Below are positions 1 through 10,016 of a stretch of 10,016 nt of DNA, one piece after another (positions within the stretch are counted from its first letter, which is position 1; each line of letters begins with the position of its first letter). This DNA is from Burkholderiales bacterium (lineage in GTDB: Bacteria > Pseudomonadota > Gammaproteobacteria > Burkholderiales > Burkholderiaceae), in the NCBI GenBank assembly GCA_947447845.1, contig CANFNO010000056.1, positions 1 to 10,016 on the forward strand. Reading direction: 5' to 3'. The position numbers and the translations under genes were made by a program. Below the pieces are notes generated by a model. It saw only the letters and a list, made by a program, of their open reading frames with translations. It was not told where the DNA came from and did no database searches.

Positions 1-290
1 TCGTCCTCGCCGCTGACCAGGATCAGACCGCCCGCAAACTGGCGCTCCACCAGGTGGCGCACGAACTCCACGCCATCCATGTGCGGCATGTTGATGTCCA
101 TCAGAATCAGTTCCGGCCGGGTGGTCGGTGAGTCCAGTTGTGCCAGGGCGGTCAGACCATTGTCTGCCGTGGCAACAGCTGAGAAGCCCAGGTTTTGCAA
201 GATCCGCCCCAACAGGCGCAGCATGAAGGGCTCATCATCGAGCACCAGAATCTTCAGTTCGGAACAAAGAGGGATGTTGTCAGTTTGCAT
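1..290 (-). CDS. Response regulator, N-terminal receiver domain (partial; probably REC-EAL type)
   Basis: This is a receiver domain whose C-terminal part lies beyond the left edge; 96 full codons are visible. The acidic pocket is LDDE (D18, D19, E20), the phosphoacceptor is D65 in LILMDINMP, and S93 in LILVSGED fills the usual Thr/Ser position. The segment MDGVEFVRHLVER followed by LILVSGED resembles receivers that I recall at the front of EAL-domain (cyclic-di-GMP phosphodiesterase) regulators, but the output domain itself is not visible. ATG at 290 was chosen because it is the first start in frame before the receiver begins and it overlaps the stop of the upstream hybrid kinase by 11 nt (TGA at 282-280), an arrangement typical of translational coupling. 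No strong Shine-Dalgarno is seen. It is the natural phosphate recipient from the HPt of the preceding gene. The receiver call is firm; the EAL output is inference. Confidence 0.88.
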   Translation of the reverse strand, partial: MQTDNIPLCSELKILVLDDEPFMLRLLGRILQNLGFSAVATADNGLTALAQLDSPTTRPELILMDINMPHMDGVEFVRHLVERQFAGGLILVSGED

Positions 291-3200
291 GGGCCGGATC
301 CCGGTTCTCGATGTAGCGGCTGACGCGCTCGGCTTCCGCGTCGAAAGCTGGTAGCAGTGCCGCAAGGGCTGACGCATTGTTGGCCTTGCCGGCGCGCTCC
401 ATGGCATCGCACAGTTCGCCGAGTTGCAGCGCGCCAACGGCACGTGCGGACGACTTGAGCTTGTGCGCCTCGGAGGCAACGATGCCAATCTGCCCTGACG
501 CGTAGGCGTTGCGCAGTTCGGCGGCCATCTGTGCGGCGCTGCTGTGAAAATCGTCGACAAACTGGTTCACCGTCTCTGCGTCGTTGCCAATCAGCGCCTC
601 CAGCACGCGCACGTCCAGGGGCAAATCGTCGATGGCGAGAACTGTTTCAGAGTCGACTTCCAGCACGGCCATTTGCGAGGCTCCACCAGGCTCAGCTTCA
701 GCTTCAGCTTGAGCCTGTGCCTCCGGCTCCGGCTCAGGCGCTAACGCCGCCCGCGCAGAGACGGTCTCGGGCTGCCAGCGCTCCAGCATGGCGCGCAGTT
801 GCGCCAGCTGAACCGGTTTGCTTAAGTAATCGTCCATGCCCACCGCAATGCAGTGCTCGGCCTCGCCCTTGAGGGCATTGGCGGTGAAGGCAATGATCGG
901 GAGGTGGGTCTTACCGGCTTCGGCCTCACGGATCGCGGTGGTGAGCTGGTAGCCGTCCATCAGCGGCATGTGCAGATCGGTGATCAGCAGGCAGTAGGAA
1001 CCGGACTGCCAATGGGCCAGCGCCTCTTGCCCGTTGTTCACGATGTCGGCGGTGCGGCCCAGCAGCAGGAGTTGTTGCAACATCACTTTCTGGTTGTATT
1101 CGTTGTCTTCCGCAACCAGGATCAGGCTGCCATGGCGCCTGGCTTCTTCGTGTGACAGGGGGGCGTGCGCTGTCGGCCTCAGGTTGGGCTGCACCTGCCG
1201 GTCCGGCGCTTTGGAGCGGCCCGCAGCAATCGCCACCGCTTCCAGCAAGGCCCGGCGCGTCAGCAAATTGCCGTCCACCAAAACCAGGCCTTCCGCATTC
1301 ACGCGCGCACGGCGCCGCCTGCCCCGCCCGATCACCGTGAAATGCACTTCCTGATTCGGCCGCACCACGGCGCGCAGGCGTGCCAGCAGGTCCCCATCGC
1401 CCACGTCATCGAGCAGCACGATGGCCACTCCGTCCGGACTGCGCAGCAGCCATTGCGTGGCCTGCTCCTCATCGCTGGCACATTCGGCACGCGCATGGGC
1501 GTGGCGCAGGTAAACCGCCATGTCATCGGCCAGGCTTTCGGGATGACCAAACACCAGGCAGTTCAAGCCATCCACCTGAAAGGCATCGGCAACGGTGGCC
1601 GGTGCTGCACCGGCGACGGCGAAGGGCAGTTGCACGCTGAACACCGAGCCCCGCCCCAACTCACTGCTGACCGAGATATTGCCGCCCATGATGTCGATCA
1701 GCTGCCCCGAGATCGCCAACCCCAGACCGGTGCCGCCGAAGTTGCGGGTGGTCGAGGTGTCGGCCTGAATAAAGGCCGTAAACAAGCGCCCGCGCGTGGC
1801 CTCGTCAATGCCAATGCCGTTGTCCGCCACATGAAACGCCACCCCGACCTGGCCGTCGGTGCCATGCGTCAGCAGGCTGCGCACCGAAACCCTGCCCAAA
1901 CGGCCCTGGCCACTGGAAAACTTGATCGCGTTGTTGGTCAGGTTGATCAGCACCTGGCGCAGGCGGCCGGGGTCGCCCAGCAATTCCACCGGAATCTCCG
2001 GGTCTACGAAGAGCGTCAACTCCACCGCTTTCTTCAGTGCCATGTGGTTGATAGCCTCGCAAGCGCTTTCCACCACATCCGCCACCGACATCGGGATCGA
2101 CTCGATATCGAGCTTCTTGGCCTCGATCTTGGAGAAATCCAGAATGTCATTGATCACCGCGAGCAAGGCAAAGGCCGAGTCGTGGATGATGTTGATCATC
2201 TCCACCTGTGCCGGGTTCAGGTTGCTCTGCTGCAGCACGTCGATCATGCCGATCACGCCATTCATGGGCGTGCGGATTTCGTGGCTCATGGTGGCCAGAA
2301 ATTCGGACTTGGCCAGATTGGCCTTTTCTGCAATCTGCTTGGCGCTGGCCAGTTCCACGTTTTGTTCCAGCAGCACATGGGCCAGGCGGTTTCTTTCGGT
2401 CACATCACGCGCCACGGCCACCACGCCCTGCAGCGTGCGCTCGCGGTCGTAGAAGGTGGTGGCGTTGTAAGACACCACGGTGATCTTGTTGTCGCGCGCG
2501 CGGGTCGAGAGTTCATAGTCGGTAATGGTCTTTTCGGCCAGCACGCGGCGGATGCTTTCTTCGGCGCGCTGCGGATCGGTAAAGCAGGACTTGAAGGGCG
2601 CCCCGATCAGCTCGTCACGGCTGCGCCCGGTCAGGGCTTCCATCTGCTTGTTGACGTCGGTGATGTAGCCCGAGGGGTCGGTGGTGATCAGCGCGTCGAT
2701 ATTCGATTCGATCAGCGAGCGCGTATAGAACTGCTGGTCGCGCAGACGTTGATCGAGCTTTTGCCGGTCGGCTTCGATCTGCTTGCGCGCGGTATTGTCG
2801 GTACCGATCAACAGGTAGCCGATGATGGCGCCCTCGTCATCGCGCAGGGCTGTGACCGACACCACCGCCGGGAAGCGGCTGCCGTCCTTGCGGATATAGG
2901 TCAACTCGTAAATGTCTTCAATGCCGCGCGAGGCCTTGAACACCAGCGCCTCAAAGCCGGGGGTGATCGTGGTGCCCAATTCCAGACTGAGTGCTTCAGC
3001 CCGCGCAACCACCTCTTGCGGGTCGGAAATGTCGGCCGGGGTGATGGTGTTCATCACCTCCAGCGCGGTGTAACCCAGCATGCGCTCGGCACCCACATTG
3101 AAAATCTGGATCACGCCCCGGGCATCGGTGGCAATGCTGGAAAAGTTGGCGCTGTCGAAAATGGCTTTTTGCAGCGCGCCGGCTTTCAGCAGCGCCTCCT

Positions 3201-4263
3201 CGGCCTGTTTGCGCGCGGTGTTGTCCGTGCCAATCAGCAAGTAACCGATGATGCGCTCCTGAGCGTCACGCAAGGCCGTGACCGACACCACGGCCGGGAA
3301 GCGGCTGCCATCCTTGCGGATATAGGTCAGCTCGTAAATGTCTTCAATGCCACGCGAGGCCTTGAACACCAGGGCCTCAAAACCCGGCGCAATCGGCGTG
3401 TCCAGTTCGGCACTTAAGGCCTTGGCACGCGCAATCACTTCCTGCGGATCAGAAATATCGGCGGGGGTGATGGTGTTGAGCACATCCAGCGCGGTGTAGC
3501 CCAGCATGCGCTCAGCGCCCACATTGAAAATCTGAATCACACCCCGGGCGTCCGTGGCAATACTGGAAAAGTTGGCGCTGTTGAAAATCGCGTTTTGCAG
3601 CGCCCCGGCAGTGCGCAAGGCGTCTTCGGCCTGCTTGCGCGCGGTGTTGTCCGTGCCGATTAGCAAGTAGCCAATGATCGCGTCCGCAGCATCGCGCAAG
3701 GCGGTAACCGACACCACCGCCGGAAGGCGGCTGCCGTCCTTTCGGATGTAGGTGAGCTCGTAAATGTCTTCAATCCCGCGCGAAGCCTTGAACACCAGCG
3801 CCTCAAAGCCCGGCGCAATCGGCGTATCCAGTTCGGTACTCAGCGCCTTGGCGCGGGCAATCACCTCCTGCGGATCGGAGATATCAGCCGGGGTGATCTG
3901 GTTCAGGACTTCGGAGGCGGCATAGCCCAGCATGCGCTCAGCCCCGACATTGAAAATCTGGATCACACCCTTCGCATCGGTGGCGATGCTGGAGAAATTG
4001 GCACTGTTGAAAATCGCGTTTTGCAGTGCGCCGGCCTTGAGCAAAGCCTCTTCGGGCTGCGTGCTCGCATGCTTGTCGCGCAGCGTGTTTTGCTTCTGAA
4101 GTTCCAACACTTCAGCCGAATGCAGGGCCTCGAGCTGCGACAAGCTCTGCAACTTGCGCAGGGTCTGGCGGCGCGACAAAAAGGACATCAGCCAGACCGC
4201 GCACAACGCCACCAACAAGCCGCCAACGGCTAGCCAATAAATCAGCGGCATGTGGTCATTCAT
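280..4263 (-). CDS. Membrane-anchored hybrid histidine kinase: TM, PAS x4, HisKA, HATPase, degenerate REC, REC, HPt
   Basis: A 1327-aa multistep phosphorelay kinase of the BarA/TorS/EvgS general type. One hydrophobic segment (about residues 7-28) anchors it and basic residues follow, so the rest should be cytoplasmic; there is no periplasmic sensor. After a coiled-coil-like stretch (32-70) come three near-identical 142-residue PAS units (72-213, 214-355, 356-497) and a divergent fourth PAS (about 510-623). HisKA carries H661 in [10 protein letters not shown]. The ATPase has its N box around N774-N778, DNGIG at 814-818 and GTGLGL at 844-849. A degenerate receiver (about 898-1014) precedes a canonical one (1046-1162: E1052/D1053, D1096, T1127, K1149). 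A Pro/Glu/Ala linker leads to an HPt domain with H1267 in [12 protein letters not shown] 4263 has AGGA nine bases upstream. The gene lies 91 nt after the preceding kinase and overlaps the next regulator. Its signal is unknown; PAS units may bind a cofactor or small ligand. Confidence 0.96.
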   Translation of the reverse strand: MNDHMPLIYWLAVGGLLVALCAVWLMSFLSRRQTLRKLQSLSQLEALHSAEVLELQKQNTLRDKHASTQPEEALLKAGALQNAIFNSANFSSIATDAKGVIQIFNVGAERMLGYAASEVLNQITPADISDPQEVIARAKALSTELDTPIAPGFEALVFKASRGIEDIYELTYIRKDGSRLPAVVSVTALRDAADAIIGYLLIGTDNTARKQAEDALRTAGALQNAIFNSANFSSIATDARGVIQIFNVGAERMLGYTALDVLNTITPADISDPQEVIARAKALSAELDTPIAPGFEALVFKASRGIEDIYELTYIRKDGSRFPAVVSVTALRDAQERIIGYLLIGTDNTARKQAEEALLKAGALQKAIFDSANFSSIATDARGVIQIFNVGAERMLGYTALEVMNTITPADISDPQEVVARAEALSLELGTTITPGFEALVFKASRGIEDIYELTYIRKDGSRFPAVVSVTALRDDEGAIIGYLLIGTDNTARKQIEADRQKLDQRLRDQQFYTRSLIESNIDALITTDPSGYITDVNKQMEALTGRSRDELIGAPFKSCFTDPQRAEESIRRVLAEKTITDYELSTRARDNKITVVSYNATTFYDRERTLQGVVAVARDVTERNRLAHVLLEQNVELASAKQIAEKANLAKSEFLATMSHEIRTPMNGVIGMIDVLQQSNLNPAQVEMINIIHDSAFALLAVINDILDFSKIEAKKLDIESIPMSVADVVESACEAINHMALKKAVELTLFVDPEIPVELLGDPGRLRQVLINLTNNAIKFSSGQGRLGRVSVRSLLTHGTDGQVGVAFHVADNGIGIDEATRGRLFTAFIQADTSTTRNFGGTGLGLAISGQLIDIMGGNISVSSELGRGSVFSVQLPFAVAGAAPATVADAFQVDGLNCLVFGHPESLADDMAVYLRHAHARAECASDEEQATQWLLRSPDGVAIVLLDDVGDGDLLARLRAVVRPNQEVHFTVIGRGRRRRARVNAEGLVLVDGNLLTRRALLEAVAIAAGRSKAPDRQVQPNLRPTAHAPLSHEEARRHGSLILVAEDNEYNQKVMLQQLLLLGRTADIVNNGQEALAHWQSGSYCLLITDLHMPLMDGYQLTTAIREAEAGKTHLPIIAFTANALKGEAEHCIAVGMDDYLSKPVQLAQLRAMLERWQPETVSARAALAPEPEPEAQAQAEAEAEPGGASQMAVLEVDSETVLAIDDLPLDVRVLEALIGNDAETVNQFVDDFHSSAAQMAAELRNAYASGQIGIVASEAHKLKSSARAVGALQLGELCDAMERAGKANNASALAALLPAFDAEAERVSRYIENRDPAHAN
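682..759 (-). repeat. Hexanucleotide-like tandem repeat encoding the Glu/Ala/Pro linker between REC and HPt
   Basis: On the plus strand, about 691-738 is a run of imperfect six-base units such as CTTCAG and CTCCGG. They encode alternating Glu-Pro, Gln-Ala and Glu-Ala dipeptides at residues 1169-1194 of the hybrid kinase. Such low-complexity linkers tether a mobile HPt domain. The unit length is a multiple of three, so copy-number changes would alter linker length without breaking the frame. Confidence 0.75.
2773..4050 (-). repeat. Three tandem PAS-encoding repeats, 426 bp each, inside the hybrid kinase gene
   Basis: The three copies occupy 3625-4050, 3199-3624 and 2773-3198, with an exact period of 142 codons and no insertions or deletions between them. 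By eye, units 1 and 2 differ at about 13 of 142 residues and units 2 and 3 at about 18. The core [20 protein letters not shown] and the RKDGSR segment are unchanged in all three. At DNA level the copies carry many third-position differences, so they are not a very recent duplication, or are held together by selection or partial gene conversion. Confidence 0.93.
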
Positions 4264-4354
4264 CGCGCGTTTTCCTGTTCGTCGTCTGTTGCAGCAAGGC
4301 TAAGCCCGAGACCTGCCCATTTCAGTTCGCCATCGCACACAAACGGCATCATTC
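4264..4354 (-). other. 91-nt intergenic gap, the longest in the window
   Basis: Apart from the ribosome binding site next to ATG 4263, nothing clear is present. I see no GC-rich hairpin followed by a T run that would be a terminator, and no convincing -35/-10 pair. It is the only internal gap large enough for a separate promoter for the hybrid kinase, but the sequence does not demonstrate one. Confidence 0.5.
4271..4276 (-). promoter_or_regulatory. Ribosome binding site of the 1327-aa hybrid kinase
   Basis: AGGAAA read on the minus strand, with its AGGA core nine bases before ATG 4263. It supports that start over the next in-frame ATG (Met5). Confidence 0.6.
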
Positions 4355-6391
4355 CTACCCGGGAGCCGTACTGAAAGCACTGAAGTCCGTGTCGGCAATG
4401 TCAGCAATGTCCGCACGGTTGCGCCAGGGCAGCCAGACGGTGAAGGTCGAGCCCTGACCCAGCACGCTGTGCAGGGACACGCTGCCACCTTGCAACTCGG
4501 CCAGACGCCGCACCATCACCAAGCCCAGGCCGGTGCCCTCGTAACCACGGGCCAGCGTGCTGTCGATCTGCATAAAGGGCTGAAACAGGCGTGCCTTGTC
4601 CTGCTCCGAAATGCCGATGCCGGTGTCGCTTACGCAAATCTCCAGGTAGTGGTCCCATTGCGCATGGGCGATCGTGGAACCGGACACACAGCGCGCCAGC
4701 ACCTGTACCGCGCCACCATCCGGGGTGAACTTGACGCCGTTGGAGAGCAGGTTGTAGAGGATCTGCTTGGTCTTGCGCTCGTCCAGCCAGATCTCGCCAT
4801 GCGCCTGAAGATCCGGTGCCATCTCCAGGCCCAGCGAAATATGGTGGGCGGCGGCCTTGTCACGTAGCACCTGCAACCCGGCCTGCAGCAAGGGCGCCAG
4901 CGGCAATGGCGCCAGACTCAACGCCATCTTTCCCGCCTCAACTTTGGACAAATCCAGAATGTCATTGATCAGCGACAGCAAGTGGCTGCCACTGTTGAAG
5001 ATGTCGGTCACATAGTCCTGCTGCTGCGCCAGCAATTCGCCCAACAGCCCGTCCTTGAGCACCTCCGAAAAACCAATGATGGCGTTCAAGGGCGTGCGCA
5101 ACTCGTGCGACATGTTGGCCAGAAACTCCGACTTCATGCGGCTGGCTTCTTCCAACTGCAAATTTTTGGCCTCGATTTCGCGCAAGGCCAGCGCCTCGTG
5201 CTGGCGCTGATTCAGCGCCTCCTGTGCCGCCTGCTCCGCGCGCTTGCGCACGGCCTCGGCCTGGCGCTGCGCGGTCAGGGTTTCGATGTGCGCGTTAAAG
5301 CCATCCACAAGGGTGGTGATCTCTTCCTGTTTGCTGGCAACCACCAGCGGCAAATGCGTTTTGCCGGGGTTCTCACGCAGGTAGCGAAAGCGCTCGGACA
5401 CCGCACGCAGAGGCCGCACCACCGCCCTGGAATAGTTGAGCGCCAGCAGTCCAATGCCCGCCAAGCAGACCAGCAACAAAAGCAACCCGGCCCCGGCAAT
5501 GCGGTTGACCGGGTCGGTGATTTGGGCCAGGGGTGTGGCAAACACCAGCGTGCTGTCGCCCAGGTGCACCACCTCGGAAGTCATGACCACATCGACCCCG
5601 TCGAGTAGCAGACGCTTCAAGGGCTCAGGCGAACGCACACGCTGCAATAGTTCCGGCTCCAGCAACTGACCCAGCAGGCGGCGGTCGCTGTGAAACATCA
5701 GGCGGCCATTGCGGTCCACCACCAGCATGCGCACGCCATCGTCTAGCGCCACGGCCTGAAAATAGTCGCGAAAGATGGCGTCATTCAGACTGATTAGCAG
5801 CACGCCCACGGTGCTGTTCGCGCCGGACTGGGGGTCGTACCGGCGCACCACACGGCTAAGGGTGATGACTTTCTTCTGTGTCGAATTGGTGTTGATGTTG
5901 TCTTCCACACCACGCCACCAGGCATTGGCCCCCACCGCTTCACTGGCCGCCACCATGCTGCGCACCGTGGCCAGCGGAACAGCGCTCACGTCCAGCGTTT
6001 CGCCGATGTAAAAGTGCTTGCCGCCCAGCGTCATCAGGTCAATGGATACCAGACCCTTGACGCGCCCGAGGTTGCTGAGGATGTAGCCGATCTGGGCCCG
6101 CGTGTTGAGCGTGTCATAGGCGCTGCTGGCCTGGCGATCGGCCTCGCCCATGGCCTGGGCGATGTTCTCGTTGCTGGCCAGGTTGGAGGCCAGGTCTTCC
6201 ACCTGGGTCTGGTACAGCTCCAGATAGGTGGCCATATCCGCCACCACCCGCAGGTTGTAGGCGCTGACCTGCCCCAGCACCACTTCACGCGCGATATGGA
6301 AGGTGCTGATGCCAAAGGCCAAAAGCGGCACGATACCGGCCACCAACAGATAGCCCACCAGCTTGGCGGTGATGCTCAGATGCAGTCGCAT
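4355..6391 (-). CDS. Membrane sensor histidine kinase: periplasmic CACHE-like domain, HAMP, HisKA, HATPase (no receiver)
   Basis: A 678-aa classical transmembrane sensor kinase. TM1 is at about residues 10-30 and TM2 at about 299-319, enclosing a periplasmic domain of some 265 residues that looks like a double CACHE/PAS-type sensor (segments such as VVDRNGRLMFHS at 224-235 and LVFATPLAQ at 282-290 are typical of its membrane-proximal half). HAMP follows (about 320-372, with P327), then a charged coiled coil (372-418). HisKA has H429 in MSHELRTPLN; the ATPase shows N547/N551, DTGIG 589-593, LFQPF 602-606 and GTGLGL 619-624. The protein ends soon after the ATPase, so it needs a receiver from another protein. 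ATG 6391 directly precedes TM1 but has no good Shine-Dalgarno; it lies 35 nt after the stop of the binding lipoprotein, so translation may depend on coupling. The adjacent binding protein suggests a LuxPQ-like pair, which is inference. Confidence 0.95.
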   Translation of the reverse strand: MRLHLSITAKLVGYLLVAGIVPLLAFGISTFHIAREVVLGQVSAYNLRVVADMATYLELYQTQVEDLASNLASNENIAQAMGEADRQASSAYDTLNTRAQIGYILSNLGRVKGLVSIDLMTLGGKHFYIGETLDVSAVPLATVRSMVAASEAVGANAWWRGVEDNINTNSTQKKVITLSRVVRRYDPQSGANSTVGVLLISLNDAIFRDYFQAVALDDGVRMLVVDRNGRLMFHSDRRLLGQLLEPELLQRVRSPEPLKRLLLDGVDVVMTSEVVHLGDSTLVFATPLAQITDPVNRIAGAGLLLLLVCLAGIGLLALNYSRAVVRPLRAVSERFRYLRENPGKTHLPLVVASKQEEITTLVDGFNAHIETLTAQRQAEAVRKRAEQAAQEALNQRQHEALALREIEAKNLQLEEASRMKSEFLANMSHELRTPLNAIIGFSEVLKDGLLGELLAQQQDYVTDIFNSGSHLLSLINDILDLSKVEAGKMALSLAPLPLAPLLQAGLQVLRDKAAAHHISLGLEMAPDLQAHGEIWLDERKTKQILYNLLSNGVKFTPDGGAVQVLARCVSGSTIAHAQWDHYLEICVSDTGIGISEQDKARLFQPFMQIDSTLARGYEGTGLGLVMVRRLAELQGGSVSLHSVLGQGSTFTVWLPWRNRADIADIADTDFSAFSTAPG

Positions 6392-6426
6392 GTTTTGGCG
6401 CGGCAGGTGCGCTCAGGTAATCGTGC

Positions 6427-7407
6427 TTAGTTCAGGCTCTCGCGCGTGACCAACCGGGTGTCAATCAGCATCACATCCGGCACGGTTTCACCACGCAACA
6501 GACGCACGGCCAGTGCCACGCCCTGAAAACCCTGCTCACCGGCCTGCTGATTGACGGTGACCGTTAGCTGACCGGCCTTGACGGCAACCACGGCTTCTTC
6601 CAGCGCGTCGTATCCGGCCACCTTGACCGCTGTGCGCTTGCTGTCATGCAAGTACTTCAGGGCGCCCAGCGCCATCATGTCGTTGGCGGCAAAGAGCAGC
6701 TTCACCTGCGGCTTGGTCTGAAAGATCTTCTTGGTGACCGCGTAGCCTTCGTCGATCTTCCAGTTGGCGCTCTCGGAGGCCACCAAAGTGATGCCTTTGA
6801 CATCGGCAAAGGCGCGCCGTGCACCGGCCATGCGCTGCTGCGCGTTGTCGGCGCTGCGAATGCCTTCCAGGATGGCTGCCTGCGTGCCCGGGCGGGCACC
6901 CTCGGCAATGAAGTGGGCCGAGGCATAGGCCGCCTTGTCGTTGTCCACGCTGATAAATGGCAAAGGCGCAAGCCCCGCCTCTTGCACCAGTTGCGGAGTC
7001 AAACGGTTGTCAATATTCACCAGCTTGATGCCTGCGGCCGAGGCCTTTTGCAACACCGGTATCAGGCTGCTCGAATCCCCCGGGGCAATCACGATGGCAT
7101 CCACGTGGTCGGCAATCAGGTCGTTGACGATCTGGATCTGCTGCTCGATCGAGGTCTCCTGTGCGGCAGTACGTACCTGCAGGTTGACATGCATTTCGGC
7201 TTCGGCGCGGCGCGCGCCTTTTTCCATTTCGATGAAGAACGGATTGGTCAGCGTCTTCATGACCAGGGCGATTTTCAGCACCTTCCCGGCCGGAGCGGAA
7301 GCTGCCGCCACGGGATCGGGGGCCACCTTAAAGCTCGCGGGTTTGGAGGATTCGCCGCAGGCCACCAGGGCCAGGGCGATCAACAGCACGGAAAGCGCAG
7401 ATTTCAT
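6427..7407 (-). CDS. Periplasmic sugar-binding-type lipoprotein (RbsB/LuxP family), probable sensory binding protein
   Basis: A 326-aa type I periplasmic binding protein. The N-terminus is a lipoprotein signal peptide with a lipobox LVAC, cleaved before C17; Gly at +2 is compatible with outer-membrane sorting. A flexible Ala/Pro linker (about 23-40) precedes the fold. By eye alignment to E. coli ribose-binding protein, ligand-pocket positions are kept: N52 with F54/F55 (TNPFF), D133 and R135 region, R192, W216 where RbsB has Phe, N242/D243, D267 (GYD) and Q287. A ribose-like or related polyol ligand is therefore plausible, but identity cannot be read from sequence. No ABC permease or ATPase gene is in the window; instead the next gene downstream encodes a kinase with a large periplasmic domain. 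Function as the ligand-presenting partner of that kinase is inference; a transport role with remote ABC components remains possible. Confidence 0.93.
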   Translation of the reverse strand: MKSALSVLLIALALVACGESSKPASFKVAPDPVAAASAPAGKVLKIALVMKTLTNPFFIEMEKGARRAEAEMHVNLQVRTAAQETSIEQQIQIVNDLIADHVDAIVIAPGDSSSLIPVLQKASAAGIKLVNIDNRLTPQLVQEAGLAPLPFISVDNDKAAYASAHFIAEGARPGTQAAILEGIRSADNAQQRMAGARRAFADVKGITLVASESANWKIDEGYAVTKKIFQTKPQVKLLFAANDMMALGALKYLHDSKRTAVKVAGYDALEEAVVAVKAGQLTVTVNQQAGEQGFQGVALAVRLLRGETVPDVMLIDTRLVTRESLN

Positions 7408-7412
7408 GGGAA

Positions 7413-7418
7413 CTCCTT
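7413..7418 (-). promoter_or_regulatory. Strong ribosome binding site of the binding lipoprotein
   Basis: A perfect AAGGAG on the minus strand, five bases before ATG 7407. It is the best Shine-Dalgarno in the window, consistent with the binding protein being made in excess over the kinases around it. Confidence 0.8.
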
Positions 7419-7446
7419 GAAAGGAAGAGAGGTGTTGGGGCGCGGG

Positions 7447-7812
7447 CTAGAACGGCATCACGCTGCCCACGAGCTTGAGCAACTCGTGGTAGCGAATCGG
7501 CTTGGCCAAGTAGCCGTCGCAACCGGCGGCCTCGATCTTTTGCCGGTCGCCATTCATGGCCAATGCGGTCAGGGCAATGATCTTGATGTCGCTGGTAGCG
7601 GCTTCGCGCTTGAGCAACTGCGTGGCAGTCAGCCCATCCATACCGGGCAGTTGGATGTCCATCAGGATCAGCCTGGGATGGCGTTCGCGCGCCAGGGCAA
7701 TACCGGCTTCCGCGTCCACGGCCTGCAGTACTTCGTGACCGGCCACCGTCATCAGGAACACCGCCAATTTCATGTTGGCCGGGTTGTCTTCAATTACCAG
7801 AACCAGGGCCAT
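7447..7812 (-). CDS. Stand-alone response regulator receiver (DivK/CheY-like, 121 aa)
   Basis: A single receiver domain with no output domain. Key residues are present: E8/D9 in VIEDN, phosphoacceptor D52 in LILMDIQLPGMDG, T82 in ALTALAM, and K104 in YLAKPI. The open frame extends upstream to an ATG at 7857, but the start at 7812 is preferred: it begins directly at the first beta strand (MALVLVIEDN), has GGGAG seven bases upstream, and follows the stop of the upstream hybrid kinase (TAG 7816-7814) after a single base. It probably acts as a phosphotransfer shuttle or adaptor, taking phosphate from the neighbouring kinases, including the receiver-less membrane kinase two genes downstream. Its partner is inference; the domain call is firm. 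Not a fragment: length matches a full receiver. Confidence 0.93.
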   Translation of the reverse strand: MALVLVIEDNPANMKLAVFLMTVAGHEVLQAVDAEAGIALARERHPRLILMDIQLPGMDGLTATQLLKREAATSDIKIIALTALAMNGDRQKIEAAGCDGYLAKPIRYHELLKLVGSVMPF

Positions 7813-7813
7813 G

Positions 7814-10016
<2,203 letters not shown>

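Noticed and set aside
1165..3417. 750-codon open frame on the plus strand opposite the large hybrid kinase
   Set aside because: It lies fully antisense to a gene with clear domains. Its translation is rich in His, Gln, Arg and Gly with no recognisable fold, and it also runs across the PAS repeats. It is what GC-rich codon bias produces on the opposite strand.
4264..4354. Possible terminator or promoter in the 91-nt gap
   Set aside because: Only very short self-complementary stretches without a T run, and no convincing promoter boxes.
4300..4488. Alternative frame across the end of the membrane kinase, suggesting a frameshifted C-terminus
   Set aside because: The kinase frame already holds the complete ATPase domain and ends shortly after it at 4355; the other frame encodes Cys/Arg-rich sequence with no domain.

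Overview
The window is a densely packed run of signal-transduction genes, all on the minus strand, so they are transcribed from the right edge towards the left. Codon use is GC-rich, which opens long spurious frames on the opposite strand. The protein styles (long-insert PAS repeats, PAS/GAF hybrid kinases, a receiver typical of REC-EAL regulators) suggest a betaproteobacterium of the Burkholderiales, perhaps Comamonadaceae. That placement is recollection of family style, not a search result. No RNA gene, CRISPR array, insertion sequence or phage gene was seen.

Layout in transcription order: (1) a cytoplasmic hybrid histidine kinase, 5' end outside the window, with PAS end, GAF, HisKA, HATPase and two receivers (7814-10016); (2) one base later, a stand-alone receiver protein of 121 aa (7447-7812); (3) after 39 nt, a periplasmic sugar-binding-type lipoprotein related to RbsB/LuxP (6427-7407); (4) after 35 nt, a membrane histidine kinase with a large periplasmic sensor, HAMP, HisKA and HATPase but no receiver (4355-6391); (5) after 91 nt, a 1327-aa membrane-anchored hybrid kinase with three near-identical PAS repeats, a fourth PAS, HisKA, HATPase, a degenerate receiver, a canonical receiver and an HPt domain (280-4263); (6) overlapping it by 11 nt, the start of a response regulator, probably REC-EAL, cut by the left edge (1-290).

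The spacing suggests one operon or two closely linked transcripts. No promoter or terminator is evident inside it; the only gap that could plausibly hold one is the 91-nt one. The working model is inference: the lipoprotein captures a small, probably sugar-like ligand and presents it to the periplasmic domain of the neighbouring kinase, as LuxP does for LuxQ. Phosphate from several kinases could then pass through the stand-alone receiver and the only HPt domain in the window to the terminal regulator, possibly altering cyclic-di-GMP. There is no ABC permease or ATPase in the window, which favours sensing over transport for the binding protein.
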